Shown here: in pieces, positions 6,198 through 13,726 of the stretch | How positions within the stretch are numbered: position 1 is the first letter of the stretch | Layout: the number at the start of each line of letters is the position of its first letter | Source: an uncultured Christensenella sp. | GTDB lineage: Bacteria > Bacillota > Clostridia > Christensenellales > Borkfalkiaceae | Assembly: GCA_910586365.1 (NCBI GenBank) | Contig: CAJUGP010000035.1 | Span: 1 to 23,697 of the forward strand | Length of the DNA stretch: 23,697 nt | Direction: 5' to 3' | The notes under the pieces: model-generated | Database searches by the model: none | Seen by the model: only the letters and a program-made list of their open reading frames with translations | Told to the model about the DNA's origin: nothing | Program-made: the position numbers and the translations under genes

Positions 6198-7156
6198 ACG
6201 CCCGCCGTCCGGCATAAATACCCGAAAATTTCTTTTATTGCCGCCGCGGACGGAATATGCCCCTCGCCTTGCAGCACCGTAACGCGCAGCAAGGGATTGT
6301 TCGCCGCCGCAAGCGCCTGCGCCTCTTCGACGCACGTTACGAGATCGCCGTCGCCGCCGTAGATACAATAAGGCACGCTCACGCCCGCAAGCGTTTCGCT
6401 AAGATCGATCGTGCTCAGCTCCTTTAATAAACTCGTGTTGTGCCGATAGCCGTTTACGAAACAGGCGATTTTATCGGAAAAGCGGTAATCGGCGCTCTCG
6501 AACACGCCCTTCATGGGATTTTCCACGCCGCTTTTCTTTTCTTTTTTGCCGTACGCCGCCGTGTATTTCCGCACGGTTTTGGAAAGCAGCGCGATCTGTT
6601 TTGCGGTAGGCTGCGGCGTGTTCCCGATCTCCGCGACCGCGCGTTTTGCCTTTTTGGGCGCGCGCGAACGGGCGACCGCCTCGAACGTTTTCCCCGAAAG
6701 CATGGGCGGCAGCACGATCTGCCCCGCCGCGCACACGCCGTCGATCAAATCGGGCACGGAGCGCGCCGCATAAGCCGAAAGCAAGCTGCCCCAGCTGACG
6801 GCAAAAAGATAAAGCTTCTGCGCGGGAAACCGATCTTTGAGATAAGCAATCAGCTCTTCGGTCATGCGGACGAATTGCGCTATGCAAAACGAATCGTCGA
6901 TTTTGGCATGATTAATCCCGCTGCCGTACTGATCCCAATACACCGCGATAAAACGGTCGGTAATATCGGGAAACAGTCCGCGCGCACCCACGCAGAACGG
7001 CGGCGGAAAGCCCGGTCCGCCGTGCAGAAACAGCACGACGGGCGCGTCTGCGTTTTTCCCTTCGAGCAGAATGCGCTGCTCGTATCCGCCGAGCTTTACG
7101 CGCGCGATCTCCGAAATCGCGCAGCCCGCACTATACTCTTTCCGTTGTTTTTTCAT
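6194..7156 (-). CDS. Alpha/beta hydrolase, proline iminopeptidase-like
   Basis: This is a 320-residue alpha/beta hydrolase. The HGGPG oxyanion-hole motif (45-49), WDQYGSG (74-80), the nucleophile at Ser121 in FAVSWGS, an Asp in YGGDGD and a His in GEGHIP form a complete catalytic triad. HGGPG with DQxGxG is typical of proline iminopeptidases and related esterases, but the nucleophile elbow begins with Ala119 instead of Gly. The substrate is unknown. AGGAG is 6 bases upstream of the ATG, and both ends overlap their neighbours (rsmB and rlmN) by 4 bases as ATGA, so it is fully embedded in the operon. It is not part of the usual rsmB-rlmN neighbourhood and looks like a lineage-specific insertion. 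Confidence 0.85.
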   Translation of the reverse strand: MKKQRKEYSAGCAISEIARVKLGGYEQRILLEGKNADAPVVLFLHGGPGFPPPFCVGARGLFPDITDRFIAVYWDQYGSGINHAKIDDSFCIAQFVRMTEELIAYLKDRFPAQKLYLFAVSWGSLLSAYAARSVPDLIDGVCAAGQIVLPPMLSGKTFEAVARSRAPKKAKRAVAEIGNTPQPTAKQIALLSKTVRKYTAAYGKKEKKSGVENPMKGVFESADYRFSDKIACFVNGYRHNTSLLKELSTIDLSETLAGVSVPYCIYGGDGDLVTCVEEAQALAAANNPLLRVTVLQGEGHIPSAAAIKEIFGYLCRTAGV

Positions 7157-8379
7157 GCTTTTCTCCTCAGCTTACTCACATAAAACCCCGCGCCGAACGC
7201 TTGATCGGGCAGAAACTGCATGCCGCAGCGCGTGTTTTCGTGCGCAAGCGCGCAGGCGGCGCGCTCGAAAGTAAAATCGGCATGTTCGTGCAGAAACGCC
7301 AGCACAACGGCGTCGTTTTCTTCTTCGAGCAGCGAACAGGTCGCATAATACAAAAAGCCCTCCGCCTTCACGTACCGCGCGCAATTATCAAGAATCGCGC
7401 GCTGCACCGCCGTTAATTGCGTGACACCCTCTTCGCTCTTATGGAGCGCAATATCGGGATTTTCGCACAGCGTGCCCAGACCCGAGCAAGGAACGTCGCA
7501 TAAAACGCCGTCGAACGCATGCTCCCAATCCGATCGAAAAACAGCCGCGTCGCCCTGCACCGCCCGCACGTTCTTCACGCCCATGCGCGCGCAATACTGC
7601 TCGATGAGCCGCACGCGGTGCGCATGATATTCGTTTGCGGTAATCGCGCCGCACCGCTCGGACAGCAGCACGCTCTTTCCGCCGGGCGCCGCGCAGGCGT
7701 CGAGAAAATCACGGCACGGTTCGACGATCGAACAGATCGCAACCGATCCGACCGATTGAAAGGTGTAATCGCCTGCAAAAAAGCCTTCGTCGCGCACGAA
7801 CCGTTCGAAAATTTTCACGTTTTCAAAAGGGGTGTCGAGGTGCGGGCGGGCAAGATACCCTTCCGTGCCGCGCACGAACCGCACGCTTACGCCTTGGCTT
7901 TTTGCCTTGACGATCGCTTCGGCGCGCGCGCCGTACGCTTTGCGCAGACGCTCGACAACAAACAGCGGATAATTGCTTGCGATCGCAAGCCCTTCGTCGC
8001 CCGCAGGCAGCGTTACCCGATCGTGATCGAACGCGCGCAAGAACGCGTTTACGAATCCCGCCGCGCCGCCCTTCCCCGCCGCTTTGGCAAGCTGCACCGC
8101 GCTGTCGGTAACGAGGTAAACGGGCTTTTGCAAAAATACAATGTGATAAAGCGCGATTTTCAGAATGATCCGCACGCTCTGTTTGGGATTTTTGGGTGCG
8201 AACGTTTTCATGCAATACTGCAGATAAGCGTCGTGTTCAAGCACGCCGTACACCGTTTTCACCGTTCCCGCGCGCGAAATCTCTTCGCACTTCGTTTCCG
8301 CAAGCGCGATTTTAAGATGCGCGCCCTCGGAGTAGATTTTGCTTAAAATGCGGTAAGCGTCATAAAACGGGCTTTTCAA
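7153..8379 (-). CDS. rsmB: 16S rRNA (cytosine-967 C5)-methyltransferase RsmB
   Basis: It methylates C967 of 16S rRNA using SAM. The product has 408 residues. Residues 1 to about 130 resemble the NusB-like RNA-binding domain (TDSAVQLAK and GFVNAFLR are recognisable). The rest is a Rossmann methyltransferase with SAM-binding DACAAPGGKS (227-236), DVPCSGLG (295-302, Cys298) and YATCSL (Cys348), the two cysteines used by m5C enzymes. The start is TTG, supported by AAGGGG 7 bases upstream and by the position of the NusB-like fold. It overlaps fmt by 20 bases and the hydrolase by 4. The fmt-rsmB-rlmN order is standard in Bacillota. Confidence 0.93.
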   Translation of the reverse strand: MKSPFYDAYRILSKIYSEGAHLKIALAETKCEEISRAGTVKTVYGVLEHDAYLQYCMKTFAPKNPKQSVRIILKIALYHIVFLQKPVYLVTDSAVQLAKAAGKGGAAGFVNAFLRAFDHDRVTLPAGDEGLAIASNYPLFVVERLRKAYGARAEAIVKAKSQGVSVRFVRGTEGYLARPHLDTPFENVKIFERFVRDEGFFAGDYTFQSVGSVAICSIVEPCRDFLDACAAPGGKSVLLSERCGAITANEYHAHRVRLIEQYCARMGVKNVRAVQGDAAVFRSDWEHAFDGVLCDVPCSGLGTLCENPDIALHKSEEGVTQLTAVQRAILDNCARYVKAEGFLYYATCSLLEEENDAVVLAFLHEHADFTFERAACALAHENTRCGMQFLPDQAFGAGFYVSKLRRKA

Positions 8380-9286
8380 AACGCTGCCCCTTTTGCACCT
8401 TTCTTCCGTTGAGAAAATCGCGCGCGCTTAAAATTTTTCCGCCCGCAGGTTGAAGCGTTGTGATCTTCACCGCGCCCTCGCCGCATTGCACGACCAAGCC
8501 CTCTTTGGGCTGATCGCAAAGCACCGTGCCGCACGGCGCGTTTTCCGCGCAGGGAACGGCGATCGCGTGATAAAAATTCAGCGTCAGCGCGCCGAGGGTA
8601 CCATACGCGAGCGGCGCGGGCGAAAGTCCGCGGATCAGCCGCGCCACTTCCTCGGCGGAGCGCGAAAAATCGACCGCCGTGCGCGCGACTTTTTTGCATA
8701 CGCTTCCCTCGCCCTGTTTTATAAGCTCCGCTTCGCCCCGTTCGATATTATCAAGCGCCGAAACGATGAGCCGCGCGCCGATCGCGGCAAGCTTTTCCGT
8801 CAGCGTGCCGCAGGTATCTTCTTCGCAAACGGCGCACTCCTCGCGCAAAAACAGATCACCCGTATCCATGCCGATATCCGTTTTCATGATCGTCACGCCC
8901 GTTTTTTTCGCCCCGTCTATGATACAGCGCGCGACGGGCGCGGCGCCGCGGTACGCGGGCAAAAGCGAGGCATGCACGTTCCACACGCCGCGCGGAAACA
9001 AATCCAGCACCTCCTGCGTGAGCAACTGCCCGTAAGCGCACGTTACCATCAGCTCGGCTCCGACCGCGCGCAGAAGCTCCGCCTCGTCGCGCAAACGCGC
9101 GGGCTGCAAGACGGGAATGCCCAGCTCCTGCGCTTTGACCTTGACGGGGGGCGGCGTCAACACGCCTTTTCTGCCCTGCGGCGCGTCGGGCTGGGTAAGC
9201 GCCGCCGCGATCTCATATCCCGCCGCGTGCAGCGCGCAAAGCGAAGGCAGCGCAAACGCAGGCGTGCCTGCAAATACGATCTTCAT
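8360..9286 (-). CDS. fmt: Methionyl-tRNA formyltransferase
   Basis: It formylates initiator Met-tRNA using 10-formyltetrahydrofolate. The 308 residues are close to the usual 310-315. The N-terminal MKIVFAGTP, the catalytic Asn103, His105 and SLLP segment (NVHASLLP), and Asp141 in GMDTGD are all present, followed by the C-terminal tRNA-binding domain. Start and stop share a base with def (TGATG), and GAGG lies 10 bases upstream. The pairing with def, whose product removes the formyl group, is a classical functional couple. Confidence 0.97.
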   Translation of the reverse strand: MKIVFAGTPAFALPSLCALHAAGYEIAAALTQPDAPQGRKGVLTPPPVKVKAQELGIPVLQPARLRDEAELLRAVGAELMVTCAYGQLLTQEVLDLFPRGVWNVHASLLPAYRGAAPVARCIIDGAKKTGVTIMKTDIGMDTGDLFLREECAVCEEDTCGTLTEKLAAIGARLIVSALDNIERGEAELIKQGEGSVCKKVARTAVDFSRSAEEVARLIRGLSPAPLAYGTLGALTLNFYHAIAVPCAENAPCGTVLCDQPKEGLVVQCGEGAVKITTLQPAGGKILSARDFLNGRKVQKGQRFEKPVL

Positions 9287-9744
9287 CAGTCTTCGTCCTC
9301 GTCGCGGACGTCGTCCGCCTTATCGGTATAAAGCACGCCGTCGAGATGATCGAGCTCGTGGCAGACGGCGCGCGCAAAAAATCCGCGCGCGACAAGCGAA
9401 TAACGGTTGCCCTTGCGGTCGCTGTAAACGATTTTCACCTTGTCGGGGCGCAGAACCTTGCCCGACTTGCCCCTTACGGAAAGGCAGCCCTCATAGCCGT
9501 ACTGTTCGCCCTTCTGCCAGACGAATACGGGGTTAATAAGCTCGAAAAAGCCCTCTTCCACGTCGACGAGCACGGCGCGGATCGGTACGCCCACCTGCGG
9601 CGCGGCAAGCCCCGCGCCCTCGGCTTTTTTCAGCGTTTCCTTCATGTCGTCCAACAGCGTGCAAAGCTCTTTGTCGAACCGCGTGACGTTTTCGCACCGT
9701 TTGCGTAAAACGGGGTCGCCTACCTGTACGATTTCTCTTATCAT
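9286..9744 (-). CDS. def: Peptide deformylase
   Basis: This metalloenzyme removes the N-formyl group from nascent proteins at the ribosome exit. The 152 residues carry all three family motifs: GAGLAAPQ (43-50), EGCLSV with the metal ligand Cys87 (85-90), and HELDH (129-133) with the two His ligands and catalytic Glu. The tail is very acidic. AAGGAG overlaps the priA stop region and stands 5 bases before the ATG; the gap to priA is 9 bases. Confidence 0.97.
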   Translation of the reverse strand: MIREIVQVGDPVLRKRCENVTRFDKELCTLLDDMKETLKKAEGAGLAAPQVGVPIRAVLVDVEEGFFELINPVFVWQKGEQYGYEGCLSVRGKSGKVLRPDKVKIVYSDRKGNRYSLVARGFFARAVCHELDHLDGVLYTDKADDVRDEDED

Positions 9745-9753
9745 AACCGCTCC

Positions 9754-11922
9754 TTAACTGAGATTGCTTGGATTTTCTTCGGTATACACCAAAACGTTTT
9801 TATATTTGCATGCGGCGCAGACGTCATAGATCTCTTTCAAAACGCCCGTATCCGAAAGACGCATGAGCACTTGAAAACGGTGTTTATTCTGAATGCGCTT
9901 GACGGGCGCGTGCATCTTGTTGAAAAACAAAAATTTTTCGGTATGGCTCAAATAAATCGCATGCAGCTTTTCGTAAACCTCTTTGAGCGCGCCGAGCGTT
10001 TCCCGCTCGTCCTCGCCCGATACGAGCACGCGCACGATTTTCGCATAAGGCGGAAACAGCGTCGCCGCGCGCATGGAAATTTCGTGTTCGTAAAAGCCCG
10101 TATAGTCGTAACGCGCCGCGAACCGCAGAATGTAATTGTCGGGATCGTAGGTCTGCAACACCACTTCGCCCTGCGCGCTCGCCCTGCCGCTTCTGCCCGC
10201 CACCTGCGTGACGAGCTGAAAGGTGCGTTCGCCGCTGCGGTAATCGGGGAAATGCAGACTCATGTCGGCGTCGAGCACGCCCACGAGCGTGACGGAAGGA
10301 AAGTCGTGCCCCTTTGCCACCATCTGCGTGCCGACGAGAATATCCGCCTCGCGGTCGGAAAAGCGTTTCAAGATCTTAAAATGCCCTTCCTTGCCGCTCG
10401 TCGTATCCACGTCCATGCGCAGAACGCGCGCCTGCGGATATAACTTTTTAAGTTCGCTCACGACGCGCTGCGTGCCCGTTCCCGTATAACGCACGTGCAC
10501 GCCGCCGCATTCGGGGCACGAACGCAGCATTTTGTAGCGCGCGCCGCAGTAATGGCATTTCAAGCAATCCTCTTCGGCGTGATAGGTAAGCGACACGTCG
10601 CAATGCTCGCATTTGGCGACGTAACCGCAGTCGCGGCAGATCACCGTTTGCGAATAGCCGCGCCGATTGAGAAATAAAATCGCCTGATTGCCCGATGCAA
10701 GACAGGTTTCGAGCTTTTCGCGCAGCAATGCTGAAAACCCCGACGCATTCCCCCGCCCCACTTCTCGGCGCATATCGACGATCGACACGGCGGGCATGGG
10801 GCGCGCGTTGATGCGCTCGGGCAGGTTCAACAGTAAAAATTCCCCGCCCTTCGCCCTTTTATACGTTTCCACCGAGGGCGTCGCGCTGCCCAAAACCAAC
10901 CTGCAGCCGTTATATACCGCGCGCAAGTACGCAATATCGAACGTGTTGTAACGCGGCGCGGTTTCGGAAGAATAACTTCCGTCGTGCTCTTCGTCGATGA
11001 CGATGACGCCGATCTTTTCGAGCGGGGCAAACACGGCGGAACGCGCCCCGATGGCGATTTTCGCTTCGCCCTCGCGCAGACGCTGCCATTCGTCGAAGCG
11101 TTCCCCCGCCGAAAGTCCGCTGTGCAAAATCGCCGCGCTCCGCCCGAACCGCGCGCGCAGCTGCATTAACATCTGCGGCGTCAGCGAAATTTCGGGCACA
11201 AGAAAAATCGCCGTGCGCCCCTCTTTGAGGGCTTGTGCGATCAACGTCAAATAGATCTCGGTTTTGCCGCTGCCCGTTACGCCGTGCAGCAGCGTTACCG
11301 TTTTATCGGTCGAGGCGATGCGCTCCACCGCGTTTTTCTGCGCCGCCGTCAGCGAACGGGCGGGATTTTCTCCCGATTCGCCCCGATACGGATCGCGCAG
11401 GCGGCGTTCTTTTCTGATCCCGACGACGCCTTTTTTCACGAGCGCGTCGAGCGCCGCGCCGAACTTTTTGCGCAGCTCGCCCGTCGGCGATTCGCCTTGT
11501 TCTTCCAAATATGCAAAAAGCGCCGCCTGCGCGCGCGCCGATTTTGCAAAGACGGGCGCTTCTCCCGTCAGATACGCCACGTTTGCGAACGTTTCCGAAA
11601 CCTTCCCCGTCCGCATTTCGGCGGGAAGAAACAGACGGAGCGAGAGCGCGAGCGGCACGCGGTAACGCCACGCGATCTTCTGCGCCAGCGCAAGGCATTC
11701 GGCGTTGAGCGCCGCGCCGCGGTCGGGACAGCGGTAAACGCGTTTGAGCTTGTCCGCAGCGACCTCGCTCGTTTCTTTTACGCACATAACAAAGCCCGTC
11801 GTCGTACTCCTTCCGAAGGGGACGACGACGCGCATGCCCGCCGTTACGGTATCGTCGCAACCGTAATCGAATATTTTATCGACTTCGCTGTGCGCGATAT
11901 CGACGATAACCTGCGCTATCAT
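9754..11922 (-). CDS. priA: Primosomal replication restart helicase PriA
   Basis: PriA recognises stalled or repaired forks and reloads the replicative helicase. The product has 722 residues: an N-terminal 3'-end-binding domain, Walker A GVTGSGKT (214-221), DEEH (310-313), a zinc-binding insert with cysteine pairs (CRDCG, CEHCD, CHYCG, CPECGG) and C-terminal helicase motifs such as QVAGRSGR. I start at the ATG giving MIAQVIVDIA because relatives begin this way and a GAGGA directly precedes it; the longer open frame covers rpoZ and is rejected. That Shine-Dalgarno is unusually close to the ATG. It lies 25 bases after rpoZ. The coaBC gene that usually sits between rpoZ and priA in Bacillota is absent. 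Confidence 0.96.
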   Translation of the reverse strand: MIAQVIVDIAHSEVDKIFDYGCDDTVTAGMRVVVPFGRSTTTGFVMCVKETSEVAADKLKRVYRCPDRGAALNAECLALAQKIAWRYRVPLALSLRLFLPAEMRTGKVSETFANVAYLTGEAPVFAKSARAQAALFAYLEEQGESPTGELRKKFGAALDALVKKGVVGIRKERRLRDPYRGESGENPARSLTAAQKNAVERIASTDKTVTLLHGVTGSGKTEIYLTLIAQALKEGRTAIFLVPEISLTPQMLMQLRARFGRSAAILHSGLSAGERFDEWQRLREGEAKIAIGARSAVFAPLEKIGVIVIDEEHDGSYSSETAPRYNTFDIAYLRAVYNGCRLVLGSATPSVETYKRAKGGEFLLLNLPERINARPMPAVSIVDMRREVGRGNASGFSALLREKLETCLASGNQAILFLNRRGYSQTVICRDCGYVAKCEHCDVSLTYHAEEDCLKCHYCGARYKMLRSCPECGGVHVRYTGTGTQRVVSELKKLYPQARVLRMDVDTTSGKEGHFKILKRFSDREADILVGTQMVAKGHDFPSVTLVGVLDADMSLHFPDYRSGERTFQLVTQVAGRSGRASAQGEVVLQTYDPDNYILRFAARYDYTGFYEHEISMRAATLFPPYAKIVRVLVSGEDERETLGALKEVYEKLHAIYLSHTEKFLFFNKMHAPVKRIQNKHRFQVLMRLSDTGVLKEIYDVCAACKYKNVLVYTEENPSNLS

Positions 11923-11947
11923 TCCTCGATCCGTAAAAGGCTTACCG

Positions 11948-12169
11948 TCAGTCGCGTGCGGTAACGACCTTCCCGTTAATGATTTCCTGACATGCAAGCA
12001 CGATTTCTTTCTGCTTGCCGGGCAGTTCGCGCGTGCCCGTGGACTGCATCTGCTCGATGATCTGGCGCGTGCGCTTGGAAGCGACCACGCAGAGTTCGTA
12101 GCGGCTTGCGGGGTTTTCTTCCGAGCCGAGTTTGCGGATGAGTGCGTCAACCGAAGGTTCGTTAATCAT
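11948..12169 (-). CDS. rpoZ: RNA polymerase omega subunit
   Basis: This 73-residue protein helps assemble and stabilise RNA polymerase by holding the beta-prime subunit. The signature region NPASRYELCVVASKRTRQI is clear, with a short N-terminal PSVDALI segment as in Bacillota omega proteins. AGGAG lies 9 bases upstream of the ATG and 15 bases separate it from gmk. The gmk-rpoZ pairing is conserved across many bacteria, which secures the call despite the small size. Confidence 0.95.
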   Translation of the reverse strand: MINEPSVDALIRKLGSEENPASRYELCVVASKRTRQIIEQMQSTGTRELPGKQKEIVLACQEIINGKVVTARD

Positions 12170-12184
12170 ACTTTCTATCTCCTG

Positions 12185-12757
12185 CTATGCGTTTCTTTCT
12201 TTCTTGATGATCGCCTGCAACGCGCGTTTCGCCGTTTGCAGATCGTCGTTTATCACCGTGTAATCGTAACCGTTTTTCTGTTCGAGCTCGTAGCGAACGC
12301 GCGCGAGCCGTTCCTTGCGCTGCTCCTCGCTCTCCGTTTTTCTTCCGCCCAAACGGCGTTCGAGCGTTTTGAGATCGGGCGGACAGATCATGATGAGCAC
12401 GGGTTTTTCCCGCCCCGCCGCAAGGCACGCTTCTTTTACCTTTAACGCGCCCACGACGTCGATTTCCAAAATCACGCTGCCCGTTTTCAGCTTTTCGTCG
12501 ACGAACGACGCGGGCGTGCCGTAATAATTGCCGAAATGCTCGTCGTATTCCAAAAATCCGTTCTGCGCAATCCGCTCCAAAAAGGCTTCCCGCGAAAGGA
12601 AAAAGTAATCGACCCCCTCGCGTTCCGCCGTGCGCGGCGCGCGCGTCGTGCAGGAAACAGAAAGCGAAAGCGACGTATCTTCCTGCATCAAAAGACGGAC
12701 GAGCGTTCCTTTTCCCACGCCCGAAGGTCCCGAGATCACGAACAGTAAGTTCTTCAT
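12185..12757 (-). CDS. gmk: Guanylate kinase
   Basis: It phosphorylates GMP to GDP with ATP. The 190 residues hold the P-loop GPSGVGKGT (10-18), the GMP-binding SCTTRAPR and EGVDYFF segments, the EYDEHFGNYYGTP stretch and VILEIDVVGA. A lid region rich in Arg and Glu follows. GGAG within the last yicC codons is 6 bases before the ATG, only 3 bases after the yicC stop. The regulator-type gene remA (DUF370), found between yicC and gmk in many Bacillota, is missing here. Confidence 0.97.
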   Translation of the reverse strand: MKNLLFVISGPSGVGKGTLVRLLMQEDTSLSLSVSCTTRAPRTAEREGVDYFFLSREAFLERIAQNGFLEYDEHFGNYYGTPASFVDEKLKTGSVILEIDVVGALKVKEACLAAGREKPVLIMICPPDLKTLERRLGGRKTESEEQRKERLARVRYELEQKNGYDYTVINDDLQTAKRALQAIIKKERNA

Positions 12758-12760
12758 GCG

Positions 12761-13633
12761 TTACTCCAAATTCTGCACCTGTTCGCGCACTTTTTCGATT
12801 TCGTTCTTCATTTCAAGCGCGCAGGCGGTAACCTGTTTATCGTTTGATTTCGAGCAGATCGTATTGCATTCGCGGTTGAATTCCTGAACGAGGAAATCAA
12901 GCTTTCTGCCCACACGTTCCTCGCCGCAGATATGATAAAATTCCTCGATATGCGATTGCAGACGCGTCAGCTCTTCATCGATGTTGCATTTATCGCAGAA
13001 CAACGCCGCCTCGGTGAGAATGCGCGTTTCTTCCACCTTTCCCGCAAGATATTCGCTCATGCGTTCGGTGAGCTTTTTGCGGTATTCCTCCGCGACGAGC
13101 GGCGCGCGCGCGGCGATTTTATCGCGCAGAGCGGCGATCGTTTTCATGCGCTCCGTCAAATCGCGTTTGAGTCGTTCGCCTTCGTTTAACCGCATGGCGG
13201 CGTGATTTTCGAGGGCGGCGGCAAGCGCGACGATCAACGCGTTTACGAGCGTTTCGTCCTCTTCCGCGACCTCCTCGGGACGCGCCACGTCCGTCTGGCG
13301 GAGCAGAAACGAAAGCGTCACGTCGTTTTGCAAAGCGGGAAAGCACGCTTGCAATTCCTGCGCGGCGGAAACGTACGCGGCGGCGGCGTTCAGATCGACG
13401 AACAGCGTTTTGGTCTTTTCACGCTTATCGCAATAGCCGACGAACACGTCCACGTGCCCGCGGGAAATACTCTCGCGCACGACGGTGCGGATGGTCTCTT
13501 CCGCAGAGAGCAGCGCGCGCGGACATTTTACTGCCAGATCGAGAAAACGATTGTTGACCGATTTCACTTCCACCGTAAATTCCAGCCCGCCCTCGCGGAC
13601 GACGCCCTTGCCGTACCCCGTCATACTGTACAT
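12761..13633 (-). CDS. yicC: YicC/YloC family endoribonuclease
   Basis: The 290 residues begin MYSMTGYG and end with FLVQEFNRECNT and the KQVTACALEMKNEIEK block, both hallmarks of the YicC family. Members have endoribonuclease activity, and YicC is linked to small-RNA turnover in E. coli; the role in this lineage is inferred. The middle is largely helical and charged. AAGGGA stands 6 bases before the ATG. It is the first gene of the long operon, below a good SigA promoter and a leader hairpin. Confidence 0.93.
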   Translation of the reverse strand: MYSMTGYGKGVVREGGLEFTVEVKSVNNRFLDLAVKCPRALLSAEETIRTVVRESISRGHVDVFVGYCDKREKTKTLFVDLNAAAAYVSAAQELQACFPALQNDVTLSFLLRQTDVARPEEVAEEDETLVNALIVALAAALENHAAMRLNEGERLKRDLTERMKTIAALRDKIAARAPLVAEEYRKKLTERMSEYLAGKVEETRILTEAALFCDKCNIDEELTRLQSHIEEFYHICGEERVGRKLDFLVQEFNRECNTICSKSNDKQVTACALEMKNEIEKVREQVQNLE

Positions 13634-13652
13634 AATCGTTCCCTTCTTCCCC

Positions 13653-13672
13653 GAATTCCATTCACGGAATTC
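13653..13672. promoter_or_regulatory. Inverted repeat in the yicC operon leader
   Basis: GAATTCC and GGAATTC form perfect 7-base arms around a 6-base centre, placed between the expected transcription start and the yicC ribosome binding site. It could be an mRNA hairpin or an operator. No T-tract follows, so it is not a terminator. Confidence 0.55.
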
Positions 13673-13683
13673 CCATGCATATC

Positions 13684-13712
13684 ATTATATCATAATAACG
13701 CAATTTTTTCAA
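13684..13712 (-). promoter_or_regulatory. SigA promoter of the yicC-gmk-rpoZ-priA operon
   Basis: TTGAAA (13707-13712) and a perfect TATAAT (13684-13689) are 17 bases apart, about 50 bases before the yicC start and directly after the ligA stop. No other comparably good promoter was noticed before the dipeptidase, so this one probably drives about 11 kb. Confidence 0.8.
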
Positions 13713-13726
13713 GCCGTTTTGCTCAA

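Noticed and set aside
6198..6368. N-terminal extension of rlmN
   Set aside because: It lies inside the hydrolase gene in a different frame; the ATG overlapping the hydrolase stop fits the family start.
11923..12150. N-terminal extension of priA
   Set aside because: The extension overlaps rpoZ in another frame and does not look like protein; PriA relatives start at MIAQVIVDIA, which also has a GAGGA before it.
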